A stretch of DNA of 64,000 bases from an uncultured Lachnospiraceae bacterium (GTDB lineage Bacteria; Bacillota; Clostridia; Lachnospirales; Lachnospiraceae): assembly GCA_900544685.1 (NCBI GenBank), contig UQWA01000005.1, forward strand, positions 56,212 through 120,211. The letters are read 5' to 3'. The position numbers and the translations under genes were made by a program. Every line of letters starts with the position of its first letter. Position 1 is the first letter of the stretch. The notes beneath the pieces were generated by a model that saw only the letters and a program-made list of their open reading frames with translations, ran no database searches and was not told the origin of the DNA. Positions 41,592 to 49,757 of the stretch are shown piece after piece.

Positions 41592-42995
41592 ATGGGCGGA
41601 TTTTTTTCAGTAGCATCGAAGCAGGATTGTGTTTTTGATTTGTTTTTTGGAACGGATTATCATTCTCACTTGGGTACGAGACGTGGAGGTTTGGCGGTAT
41701 ACGGAAGGAACGGATTTGACCGTGCGATCCATAATATTGAGAATTCTCCGTTTCGTACCAAGTTTGAAAAAGAAGCAAATGAGATGAAGGGGTATATGGG
41801 AATTGGCTGTATTTCTGATTATGAACCACAGCCGTTGCTGATCCGTTCTCATCATGGAACCTATGTAATTTCCACAGTAGGCAAGATTAATAATATGGAA
41901 GAACTGGAGAATGAACTGTTTCGTTCTGGACATACCCATTTCATGGAGATGACAACAGGAGAGATCAATGCCACAGAACTGGTAGCTACTTTGATTAATC
42001 AGAAAGAAAGCATTGTAGACGGAATTCAGTATGCTCAGGAAAAGATTGACGGATCACTTACGCTTCAGCTTCTGACACCGAAGGGAATCTACCTTGCAAG
42101 GGATAAAATGGGGCGTACACCGGTGGCAATTGGAAGGAAAGACGGGGCGTACTGTGCATCTTTTGAAAGTTTTGCTTACCTGAATCTTGGTTATGAAGAG
42201 TATCGGGAACTGGGACCAGGTGAAATCGTGGTTATGACGCCAGAAGCTGTGGTAACGCTGGTAAAACCAGGGGAAAAGATGAAAATCTGTACCTTTTTAT
42301 GGGTATACTACGGATATCCTTCTTCTTCATATGAAGGTATCAGTGTTGAACAGATGCGTTATAATTGCGGAAAACTTCTTGCCCGCAGAGATAATGTGGA
42401 GGCTGATACAGTAGCAGGAGTACCAGATTCTGGAACGGCTCATGCAGTTGGTTATGCAAATGAATCTGGAATTCCATTTTCCAGACCGTTTATCAAGTAT
42501 ACGCCAACCTGGCCGAGATCTTTTATGCCAACGATACAGAGCCAGCGTAATCAGATTGCCAAGATGAAGCTGATACCGGTACATGATCTGATTAAGGGAC
42601 GGAGGCTTCTGCTGATTGATGATTCCATTGTACGTGGTACACAGCTTCGTGAGACGACAGAATTCCTGTATCGCAGTGGGGCGCGGGAAGTACATATCAG
42701 ACCGGCATGTCCACCGCTTATTTATGGATGCAGATTCCTGAATTTTTCCAGATCTTCGTCTGATATGGATCTGATTACAAGGCGTATTATCCAGAGACTG
42801 GAGGGACGGCAGGATGAAGAGATTCTGCAGGAATATACTAATCCAGATTCTGATAAGTATCATGATATGGTGGAAGCAATCGGAAGAGAGATGAATTTCT
42901 CATCTCTGCGTTATCATAGGCTGGATGATATGATTCAGTCAGTGGGAATTGATCCAGATCAGCTTTGCACTTATTGTTGGAATGGAAAGGAATAA
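41592..42995 (+). CDS. PurF-like amidophosphoribosyltransferase paralogue without the glutaminase cysteine
   Basis: The 467-residue protein resembles PurF throughout. The phosphoribosyltransferase loop LLLIDDSIVRGTQ (D343-D344) is intact, and four cysteines (C233, C373, C459, C462) match the positions of the 4Fe-4S ligands of Bacillus PurF. The N-terminus reads MGGFFSVASKQDC, where active PurF exposes Cys as residue 1 (CGVFGI), so glutamine hydrolysis by the usual nucleophile is not possible. It may use ammonia, another amine donor, or be regulatory. No other purine gene is adjacent; a P-type ATPase gene follows after 17 nt. AAGGAGG stands 4 nt before the ATG. Confidence 0.82.
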   Translation: MGGFFSVASKQDCVFDLFFGTDYHSHLGTRRGGLAVYGRNGFDRAIHNIENSPFRTKFEKEANEMKGYMGIGCISDYEPQPLLIRSHHGTYVISTVGKINNMEELENELFRSGHTHFMEMTTGEINATELVATLINQKESIVDGIQYAQEKIDGSLTLQLLTPKGIYLARDKMGRTPVAIGRKDGAYCASFESFAYLNLGYEEYRELGPGEIVVMTPEAVVTLVKPGEKMKICTFLWVYYGYPSSSYEGISVEQMRYNCGKLLARRDNVEADTVAGVPDSGTAHAVGYANESGIPFSRPFIKYTPTWPRSFMPTIQSQRNQIAKMKLIPVHDLIKGRRLLLIDDSIVRGTQLRETTEFLYRSGAREVHIRPACPPLIYGCRFLNFSRSSSDMDLITRRIIQRLEGRQDEEILQEYTNPDSDKYHDMVEAIGREMNFSSLRYHRLDDMIQSVGIDPDQLCTYCWNGKE

Positions 42996-43012
42996 GCAGA
43001 ACAGGAGACAAC

Positions 43013-45349
43013 ATGGAAGAAAAGCAATTTCACGGTCTGTCTTCCGCAGAAGTGGAAGAACGGGTTCGTATGGAGCATACAAACCGTACCAATATCAGTG
43101 CGTCTAAGTCGGTATCGGATATCGTCAAGGAGCATTCCCTTACGTACTTTAATTTCCTGAACCTGTTTCTGGCAGTGCTGGTGGCTCTGACAGGGCAGTT
43201 CAAGAATATGACATTCATGGGAGTCATTATTATCAATACAGCAATCGGTATTGTGCAGGAGTTAAAAGTAAAGAAGTTGATTGACCAGATTTCCGTTATG
43301 ACGGTTTCCAGGATAAAAGTGATCCGTGAGGGAGTAACTAAGGAAATTGATGTCAATGATGTGGTCATCGATGATGTCATTCTGGTGGAGAGTGGGGAAC
43401 AGGTCTGTGCAGACTGCAGGCTGTTAGACAGCACAGGGGTGGAAGTAAATGAGTCCATGCTGACAGGAGAGTCCAGACCTGTGAAGAAGCGGACTGGTGA
43501 TGAACTGATGTCAGGAAGTTATCTGGTATCTGGCAATGGTGTGGCGAAGGTTTTTCACGTAGGAGAGAATAACTATGCTGCAACCCTTGCCAGAAAAGCC
43601 AGAATTAAGAAAAGAGCATCTTCCCAGATGCAGGAGATTATTAAGAAAATTATCAAGATTGACGGTGTCTTACTGATCCCTGTGGGAATTTTGCTATATT
43701 TGTCTCAGAAAGGCATTGCAGAGACAACTTCAGATGCCATTGTAAATACAGTGGCAGGTGTGATTGGCATGATCCCGGAAGGTCTGGTTCTTCTGACCAG
43801 TATATCTTTTGTCCTCGGTGTAGGACGACTGGCACGGAAAAAAGCGCTGGTACAGGAAATGGAAGCAATCGAAGCGCTTGCAAGAGTGAATGTACTCTGT
43901 CTTGATAAGACAGGAACCATTACCACCGGTAAACTGGATGTGGTAGAAGTGGCTCCCCTGGAGGAATATACATGTGAAGAAGTTACGGAGATAATGAGAG
44001 AACTGACCTGGGTATTTGAGGATGTGAACAGCACTCAGGATGCTCTGAGAAAGAAGTTTAAAAAGGCACAGAACTGGAAAACACTGGAGAAGATTCCGTT
44101 TTCTTCCGACCGTAAATACCGTGCAGTATCCTTTGAGGAACATGGGGGATTCGCACTGGGAGCACCAGAATTTCTGGCACCGGAAGATACGAAACTGATG
44201 GAAAAGGTGAACCAATATTCCACACAGGGACTAAGAGTGTTGCTTCTTGCTTCTGCGAAGATTCTGGAAGAAGGCAGAGTAGAAGAAGTGAAACCGGCTG
44301 CACTGATTGTGATAGAAGATCAGATTCGCCCGGAAGCAAAGGATACTTTTGCATATTTCAGAGAGCAGCAGGTAGATATTAAGGTGCTTTCCGGTGACAA
44401 TCCGGTGACGGTATCCCAGATCGCAGGCAAGGCCGGACTGGAAGGGGCAGAGCAGTATATGGATGCAAGGAACCTTCCAGAAGATTTTGAAGAACTGAGA
44501 GAAATAGTAGAGAAATATTCTGTATTTGGAAGAGTGCGTCCGGAACAGAAACAGAATATCATTAAAGCATGTCAGGCAAATGGAAAGGTTGCCGGGATGG
44601 TGGGAGACGGTGTGAATGATGTGCTGGCACTAAAGGATGCAGACTGCGGTATTGCCATGGCAGCGGGGAGTGATGCTGCCAAGCAGGTGGCACATATTGT
44701 TTTGCTGGATTCTAATTTTGCCAGCATGACTAATATTGTGGGAGAGGGAAGAACGATTATCAGCAATATCGAAAAGGTCAGTTCTCTCTACCTTACTAAG
44801 ACAATCTATTCAGTATTGCTGTGCCTGATCTTTATTTTCTGGCAGAAGGAATACCCGTTTATTCCGATCCAGCTTTCGTGGATCAGTGGAGTAGCAATTG
44901 GTGTACCAAGTTTTCTTCTGACGCTGGAACAGAATCAGAACAGTATATCCAGTGGATTTTTGCGTCATGTTATGCGTGTGGCACTTCCGGCAGCACTTAC
45001 CATGGTTGCAACTCTGATATTGACGGAGGTGCTGTCACCATTCTGGAACCATGAGGGTTCTTTGTCATCTCTGTACCATTTGGTACTGGGCGGTATGGTC
45101 AGTCTGATTGTGGTATATCGTGTGTGCATGCCGATGACAAGATACCATAAGGTTCTCTGTGCCGGCCTGACAGCTATTTTCGCGGCAGGAATTGTAGTTG
45201 CACCAGGATTTTTAGGTGTTCATGAGCCGGGTTGCTGGCAGAGTCTGTTTTTGCTGCCGATGATCTGTATGGTATGCGTATTGAATCAGGGACTCACTTA
45301 TATTTTGGAATGGATTGACAGCAAACTGGGGAAGAAGAAAACACAGTAA
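43013..45349 (+). CDS. HAD-type P-type cation-transporting ATPase (CtpE-like)
   Basis: The 778-residue pump has the actuator TGES motif (SMLTGESRPV), phosphorylation site D298 in CLDKTGTITTG, the nucleotide-binding domain, and VGDGVNDVLALKDADCGIAMA. The M4 motif is MIPEGLVLLTSISF, as in P2-like pumps such as mycobacterial CtpE (Ca2+ uptake), and there is no N-terminal metal-binding domain. C-terminal helices lie from about residue 600. The ion is not certain; Ca2+, Mg2+ or Mn2+ are possible. It starts 17 nt behind the PurF-like gene and is followed by a histidine kinase and response regulator, which may regulate it. Confidence 0.88.
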   Translation: MEEKQFHGLSSAEVEERVRMEHTNRTNISASKSVSDIVKEHSLTYFNFLNLFLAVLVALTGQFKNMTFMGVIIINTAIGIVQELKVKKLIDQISVMTVSRIKVIREGVTKEIDVNDVVIDDVILVESGEQVCADCRLLDSTGVEVNESMLTGESRPVKKRTGDELMSGSYLVSGNGVAKVFHVGENNYAATLARKARIKKRASSQMQEIIKKIIKIDGVLLIPVGILLYLSQKGIAETTSDAIVNTVAGVIGMIPEGLVLLTSISFVLGVGRLARKKALVQEMEAIEALARVNVLCLDKTGTITTGKLDVVEVAPLEEYTCEEVTEIMRELTWVFEDVNSTQDALRKKFKKAQNWKTLEKIPFSSDRKYRAVSFEEHGGFALGAPEFLAPEDTKLMEKVNQYSTQGLRVLLLASAKILEEGRVEEVKPAALIVIEDQIRPEAKDTFAYFREQQVDIKVLSGDNPVTVSQIAGKAGLEGAEQYMDARNLPEDFEELREIVEKYSVFGRVRPEQKQNIIKACQANGKVAGMVGDGVNDVLALKDADCGIAMAAGSDAAKQVAHIVLLDSNFASMTNIVGEGRTIISNIEKVSSLYLTKTIYSVLLCLIFIFWQKEYPFIPIQLSWISGVAIGVPSFLLTLEQNQNSISSGFLRHVMRVALPAALTMVATLILTEVLSPFWNHEGSLSSLYHLVLGGMVSLIVVYRVCMPMTRYHKVLCAGLTAIFAAGIVVAPGFLGVHEPGCWQSLFLLPMICMVCVLNQGLTYILEWIDSKLGKKKTQ

Positions 45350-45385
45350 TCAGGATAAAGAAAGTAAGAAACAGGGAGGCGGGCA

Positions 45386-46111
45386 ATGACTTCCGGATGG
45401 ATGATTATGGCAGCAATTCTTATTATGGGACTGGTGGCAGTGGGTGTCATACAATGGTGCCAGATCCGAAAACTAAAGAAAAAGAATCAGAAAATGGAAG
45501 AACGGCTGAGGGAGACGGATATGTCCATTATGCTCAGTCAGATTCAGCCCCATTTTCTGTATAATTCTCTGTCTGCCATCCGGGAACTCTGTCTGGAAGA
45601 ACCGGAGGAAGCACCACGGGCATTGGAGGAATTTTCTGCATTTCTGAGAGGAAATATGGATTCTCTAAGAAGTAAAGTGCCGGTGCCTTTTTCCAGAGAG
45701 CTGGAACATGTGAAGCATTATCTGCATCTGGAGCAGATTCGGTTTGGGGATGAACTTCATATTGAGTATGATATTCAGGAAGAAGACTTTTTCCTTCCGA
45801 CGCTGACCATACAGCCGATTGTGGAGAATGCAGTTAAGTATGGGGTGGGCAATAAGGAAGAAGGCGGGACAGTCAGGATCAGTACGCGCAGAAAAGGGGA
45901 AAAGATTGTAATTACCGTTCAGGATGATGGAATTGGATTTGACGTAGATGAAATAGAGCATATACCGGTACAGAAAGATGGACGGACCCATATCGGTCTG
46001 TCTAATGTGAAACATCGTCTTGAAAAAATGGTAAACGGAACCATGACCATACACAGTCGCAGGGAGACGGGAACCATTGTTCAGATTACGCTGGAGGCAG
46101 AACGAAAATAA
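45386..46111 (+). CDS. Sensor histidine kinase (LytS/YesM type), single membrane segment
   Basis: The 241-residue kinase has one N-terminal membrane helix (about residues 5-24), a short coiled linker, a His_kinase domain with the phosphoacceptor H56 in SQIQPHFLYNSLSAI, and an ATPase domain with PIVENAVKYGV (N box), DDGIGFD (G1) and HIGLSNVKHRLEKM (G2). There is almost no extracellular part, so it must sense a membrane or cytoplasmic signal or act with a partner, such as the ATPase encoded just before. The response regulator follows after 18 nt. Confidence 0.9.
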   Translation: MTSGWMIMAAILIMGLVAVGVIQWCQIRKLKKKNQKMEERLRETDMSIMLSQIQPHFLYNSLSAIRELCLEEPEEAPRALEEFSAFLRGNMDSLRSKVPVPFSRELEHVKHYLHLEQIRFGDELHIEYDIQEEDFFLPTLTIQPIVENAVKYGVGNKEEGGTVRISTRRKGEKIVITVQDDGIGFDVDEIEHIPVQKDGRTHIGLSNVKHRLEKMVNGTMTIHSRRETGTIVQITLEAERK

Positions 46112-46129
46112 GAAAGAGGGAGAGAAACC

Positions 46130-46978
46130 ATGCAGATACTGGCGGTTGATGATGAGAAACTGGAACTGAATGCACTGATGCGGGCACTCAGAGAAGTATT
46201 TCCTGATGAATCCATCTCTGGTTTTCAGAAGACCGGTGATGTTCTGGAGTTTCTGAAAAAATGCAGTGAAGAAAAAACGCCGATTCAGTATGCCTTTCTG
46301 GATATGAAACTGCGTGGGATTACGGGAATCGAACTGGCAAAGCTGATAAAAGAAACTTTCCCGGAGGCAAAGATCGTTTTCTGTACAGCTTACAGTGAAT
46401 ATGCATTTGAGGCGTATAAAGTATATGCCCTTGGCTACCTTCTCAAGCCGATTAAAGCGGAAGATATCAGAAATACACTGCGTAATATGGATAAAAGCTG
46501 GGTGGAGAGCAGTCAGCCAGAAGAAAAGCATGTAAAAGAAGTGAAGGTACAGACTTTTGGAAATTTCGAGGTGTTTGTGGATGGCAAACCCATGGTGTTT
46601 GAACGGGCGAAGGCAAAGGAACTGTTTGCCTATCTCATTGACCGCAGGGGGGCGTCTGTGACAACGGCAGAGATTGCAGGAATTCTTTTTGAAGACAGGG
46701 AATATGACCGGAATCTGAAAAGTCAGACAAATGTGATCATGAACAGTCTCAAGTCAGACCTGAAAAAAAGGGGGATTGGAGAACTGTATCTTAAGACCTG
46801 GAATCATCTTGCTATTGATGTGAGCAAATTACGGTGTGATGCTTACGATTTTATGAAAGGCGACCCGATTGCGGTGAATTCTTATAATGGAGAATATATG
46901 GCGAATTACAGTTGGGCAGAATTCTCAAAGGGAGTGTTTGAAAAACATGGAAATAATTCTGGTTATGAAGGATCATGA
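46130..46978 (+). CDS. Response regulator with SARP-like DNA-binding domain
   Basis: The 282-residue protein has an N-terminal receiver (AVDDEKLE, phosphoacceptor D58 in FLDMKLRGITGIELA, switch T/Y in CTAYSEYAFEAY, K in LLKPIKAED) and a C-terminal OmpR/SARP-type winged helix (VQTFGNFEVFVDGKPM, RAKAKELFAYLIDRRGASVTTAEIA). The expected BTAD part is missing, so it is shorter than true SARPs. It is the cognate partner of the kinase upstream. Its last 32 nt overlap the start of a second receiver-like gene. Confidence 0.9.
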   Translation: MQILAVDDEKLELNALMRALREVFPDESISGFQKTGDVLEFLKKCSEEKTPIQYAFLDMKLRGITGIELAKLIKETFPEAKIVFCTAYSEYAFEAYKVYALGYLLKPIKAEDIRNTLRNMDKSWVESSQPEEKHVKEVKVQTFGNFEVFVDGKPMVFERAKAKELFAYLIDRRGASVTTAEIAGILFEDREYDRNLKSQTNVIMNSLKSDLKKRGIGELYLKTWNHLAIDVSKLRCDAYDFMKGDPIAVNSYNGEYMANYSWAEFSKGVFEKHGNNSGYEGS

Positions 46979-47297
46979 TGAACTGCTTGATCTGAAAAAT
47001 AAAGTAGAAAGTGTATATGGAAAAGAGAAGATCTGCACATTTCAGACGGCAGAAGATGCAGCAGAGTATGCAAAAGACAGACATATTGATGTGTGTTACA
47101 CTGAAGTGGTTTTAAAGAGAATGTCCGGCATTGCCCTGGCAAAAGAACTAAAGAAAAAGGAAGAAAATATTCAGATTAATTTTATATCAGATACCAAAGA
47201 ATATGCCTTGGATGCATGGAAGTTGTTTATTAATGACTATCTGCTAAAACCGGTATCGTTAAACGCCGTACAGCACAGTAGGGATTGTAGCCGGTGA
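46947..47297 (+). CDS. Stand-alone degenerate receiver domain with Glu at the phosphorylation site
   Basis: A 116-residue protein that follows the receiver fold (MEIILVMKDHDELLDLKNKV, MSGIALAKEL, KEYALDAWKLFINDYLLKPVS). The phosphoacceptor Asp is replaced by Glu (E53 in CYTEVVLKRMSG), the first acidic pair is KD in place of DD, and the switch threonine is Ser; the lysine of LLKP is kept. It ends abruptly after LLKPVS with a short unrelated tail, so it may be truncated. ATG 46947 overlaps the response regulator gene by 32 nt; GGGAG is 12 nt upstream. Likely a phosphorylation-independent partner or competitor of the neighbouring system, or a decaying copy. Confidence 0.65.
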   Translation: MEIILVMKDHDELLDLKNKVESVYGKEKICTFQTAEDAAEYAKDRHIDVCYTEVVLKRMSGIALAKELKKKEENIQINFISDTKEYALDAWKLFINDYLLKPVSLNAVQHSRDCSR

Positions 47298-47339
47298 TGT
47301 ACATTTGTGCCATATCATTTTCCAATTAAGAAACTTCTG

Positions 47340-47348
47340 CATATGCTA
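47340..47348 (+). promoter_or_regulatory. Candidate sigma-K -10 element
   Basis: CATATGCTA fits the sigma-K -10 consensus CATANNNTA exactly. The -35 (AC) is not clear; CCA at 47322-47324 is the nearest. A start at about 47355 leaves a 23-nt leader with AGGAG before the ATG at 47378. A TATAAT at 47358-47363 is too close to the ribosome-binding site to serve. Confidence 0.4.
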
Positions 47349-47377
47349 TAGAGACAGTATAATGCAGGAGTATTTTT

Positions 47378-48148
47378 ATGGCAAAAATAGCAATTGATGC
47401 AGGACATGGAGGCACAGATCCTGGTGCAGTCTATCAGGGACGTCAGGAAAAAGATGATAACCTGAAACTTGCACTGGCGGTGGGCGAAAGACTGCAGAAT
47501 GCGGGAGTAGATGTGTTTTATACGAGAACAGAGGATATCTATCAGACACCTTATCAGAAAGCTATGGCTGCAAATGAGTCGAATGCAGATTTCCTGATGT
47601 CTTTTCATCGTAATTCCAGTGAATATCCCAATCAGTATACTGGTGTAGAAACACTGGTTTATGATAATAACGGAAAAAAGGTGGAGGTAGCAGAAGAAAT
47701 TAACAACAGTCTGGAAAATATTGGATTTCGTAATAATGGTGTAAAGATACGTCCGGGATTGGTTATATTAAGAAGAAGCAGAATGCCGGCGGTGTTGGTG
47801 GAAACGGGATTTATAAACAGCGAAGAAGATAATATGCTTTTTGACGAAGAATTTGATCGAATTGCAGATACGATAGCAGATGCTGTTTTTCAGACAGTTG
47901 CAAAAAATGAAGACGGAGCACAGGAAAAAGAAGAGGTATATTACCGTGTGCAGACAGGTGCTTTTCGTAATCAGGAGAATGCGCTGCGGCAACAGGAAAA
48001 ACTGTCTGCTGAAGGATATCCGGCATTTCTGTTGGAGAATAACGGTTATTATCTGGTGCAGGTAGGTGCATTCCAAAAACTTGAAAATGCAGTCCGTATG
48101 GAGGCAGCCCTGCGAGAAAATGGCTATCAGACTTACATCACCACATGA
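47378..48148 (+). CDS. CwlC-like N-acetylmuramoyl-L-alanine amidase with SPOR domain
   Basis: The 256-residue protein is an amidase_3 zinc enzyme: AIDAGHGGTDPGAV with H10, a Glu in the QEKDDNL segment, FLMSFHRNSS with the second His, and PAVLVETGFINS with the catalytic Glu. A C-terminal SPOR domain of about 70 residues follows (YYRVQTGAFRNQENA, YLVQVGAFQKLENA). There is no signal peptide or membrane segment. Length, domain order and lack of export signal match Bacillus CwlC, the sigma-K-dependent mother-cell lysis amidase. A sigma-K type -10 lies upstream and sigK is in the same window. Confidence 0.85.
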   Translation: MAKIAIDAGHGGTDPGAVYQGRQEKDDNLKLALAVGERLQNAGVDVFYTRTEDIYQTPYQKAMAANESNADFLMSFHRNSSEYPNQYTGVETLVYDNNGKKVEVAEEINNSLENIGFRNNGVKIRPGLVILRRSRMPAVLVETGFINSEEDNMLFDEEFDRIADTIADAVFQTVAKNEDGAQEKEEVYYRVQTGAFRNQENALRQQEKLSAEGYPAFLLENNGYYLVQVGAFQKLENAVRMEAALRENGYQTYITT

Positions 48149-48197
48149 AGAAATCCTTAATATTTTATTGAAATAAAAGGAACCTTAAATAAGACGC

Positions 48198-48226
48198 TTT
48201 TCACAAAATCCAAAGTGTGCTATAAT
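48198..48226 (+). promoter_or_regulatory. Extended -10 promoter of the L,D-transpeptidase gene
   Basis: TGC-TATAAT (48218-48226) is an extended -10; TTTTCA (48198-48203) lies 17 bp upstream as a weak -35. Confidence 0.65.
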
Positions 48227-48261
48227 TTGGAAGAATATAATTTTCGGGGGATAACGGGGAC

Positions 48262-49740
48262 ATGACAGAAAAAGGGGGACATTCTGAGGTACAACAGGAG
48301 AGACGCAGAACACGCAGAGAAGAAAGAAGAGACGGGGAAAAAAAGATGTCTGCAGGCAGGATTGTGCGGAACATTTTTCTTTCCCTGATTATATTGGTAT
48401 TACTGGCTGTGGCTGGTGTGTATATTTATGGGATGGTCTATTTTAAAGATCACTTTTTTATGCATACGACAATCAATGGATTTGATGCATCGCAGATGAC
48501 AGTAGAAGAGGCAGAATCCAGAATTGCAGCAGTGATTGCAGGATACAGTCTGGAGATTGACGAACGGGGAGGCAATACCGAGACCATTACTGCAGACCTG
48601 ATAGATTATCATTATGTATCCAAGGGAGAGGTACAGGCATTTAAAGACAGTCAGAAGCTGTATGAGTGGCCTCTGTATTTGAAAAGAGAAATATCTTATA
48701 CCTTTGATTCCAGTGCACAGTATGATGAAGCACTGTTAAAGCAGGCAGTGGACCAGCTCCAGTGTCTGGATGAAAATCAGGTAACCAGACCGGCAGATGC
48801 TTATATTGATTTCCTGGAAGGAAAATATCAGGTTATGCCGGAAGTGGAAGGTAATCTGTTGAAGAAAGATGAAGTTGCCGGGCTGATACAGGAAGCTGTG
48901 GATTTTGCCAGAGTGAAAGTTTCTCTGGAAGAAAAGGACTGTTATGAAGAACCTTCCAGAAGACAGAATGATGAAGTACTGGCACAGACTGTTAAGAAAC
49001 TGAATACATGTATTAGTACAGATCTGACCTATCTGTTTGGAAAACATTCCGAAAAAGTAGATGCAGACAGAGTGAGAGGATGGCTATCGTATGATGATAC
49101 TGGCAGTGTGGAACTGGATAAGGATGCTATAAAAGCTTTTGTTGCTGAGATGGCAGAGAAGTATGATACTGCGGATCGCCCTCGTACGTTCAAGACTCAT
49201 TCTGGCAATGAAATGACAGTGGATGGAGGATCATATGGCTGGCTGATGGATCAGGATGCTACCTGCGATTATCTGATTGATGCTATCTGGGCAGGCAACA
49301 CGGGAGATACTTATGCAGAGTATGCACAGACTGCAGTGAGCTGGGATAACAGTGATCTTGGAGGCAGCTACGTGGAGATAGATCTTGGCAGCCAGCATGT
49401 ATGGCTGTATATTGACGGGCAAGAAGTTGTGTCTACAGATTGTGTATCGGGTCTGGCATCTGATCCATCCAGAAAGACGCCGGAAGGCACATATACATTG
49501 TATTACAAGGAATCACCATCAGTATTAAAAGGTGAAAATAATGAATATGAAACAAAAGTAACATATTGGATGCCGTTTAACGGAGGAATTGGTCTTCATG
49601 ATGCAAACTGGAGAAGTAGTTTTGGCGGGAATATTTATCAGACAAATGGTTCTCACGGATGCATAAATCTTCCTCCAGCCGCAGCAAAAGAGATCTATGA
49701 CAGAGTATATGATGGCATTCCAATTATTTGCTACTATTAG
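48262..49740 (+). CDS. L,D-transpeptidase with peptidoglycan-binding domain
   Basis: The 492-residue protein has a very basic cytoplasmic tail (RRRTRREERRDGEKK), one membrane helix (about residues 34-57), two PG-binding type 4-like modules and a C-terminal YkuD domain. The YkuD active site is H446 (GIGLHDANWR) and S464-H465-G466-C467 (NGSHGCINLP). Such enzymes form 3-3 cross-links or attach proteins to peptidoglycan and are insensitive to most penicillins. The start ATG 48262 gives the long charged tail; GGGGA lies upstream. It has its own promoter and mutY follows 17 nt after the stop. Confidence 0.93.
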   Translation: MTEKGGHSEVQQERRRTRREERRDGEKKMSAGRIVRNIFLSLIILVLLAVAGVYIYGMVYFKDHFFMHTTINGFDASQMTVEEAESRIAAVIAGYSLEIDERGGNTETITADLIDYHYVSKGEVQAFKDSQKLYEWPLYLKREISYTFDSSAQYDEALLKQAVDQLQCLDENQVTRPADAYIDFLEGKYQVMPEVEGNLLKKDEVAGLIQEAVDFARVKVSLEEKDCYEEPSRRQNDEVLAQTVKKLNTCISTDLTYLFGKHSEKVDADRVRGWLSYDDTGSVELDKDAIKAFVAEMAEKYDTADRPRTFKTHSGNEMTVDGGSYGWLMDQDATCDYLIDAIWAGNTGDTYAEYAQTAVSWDNSDLGGSYVEIDLGSQHVWLYIDGQEVVSTDCVSGLASDPSRKTPEGTYTLYYKESPSVLKGENNEYETKVTYWMPFNGGIGLHDANWRSSFGGNIYQTNGSHGCINLPPAAAKEIYDRVYDGIPIICYY

Positions 49741-49757
49741 AGACAAAAAGGAATGAT

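Noticed and set aside
47335..47363. Sigma-A promoter with TATAAT at 47358-47363 for the CwlC-like gene
   Set aside because: The expected start would fall at the end of the ribosome-binding site, and the -35 is poor. The sigma-K type -10 upstream fits better.
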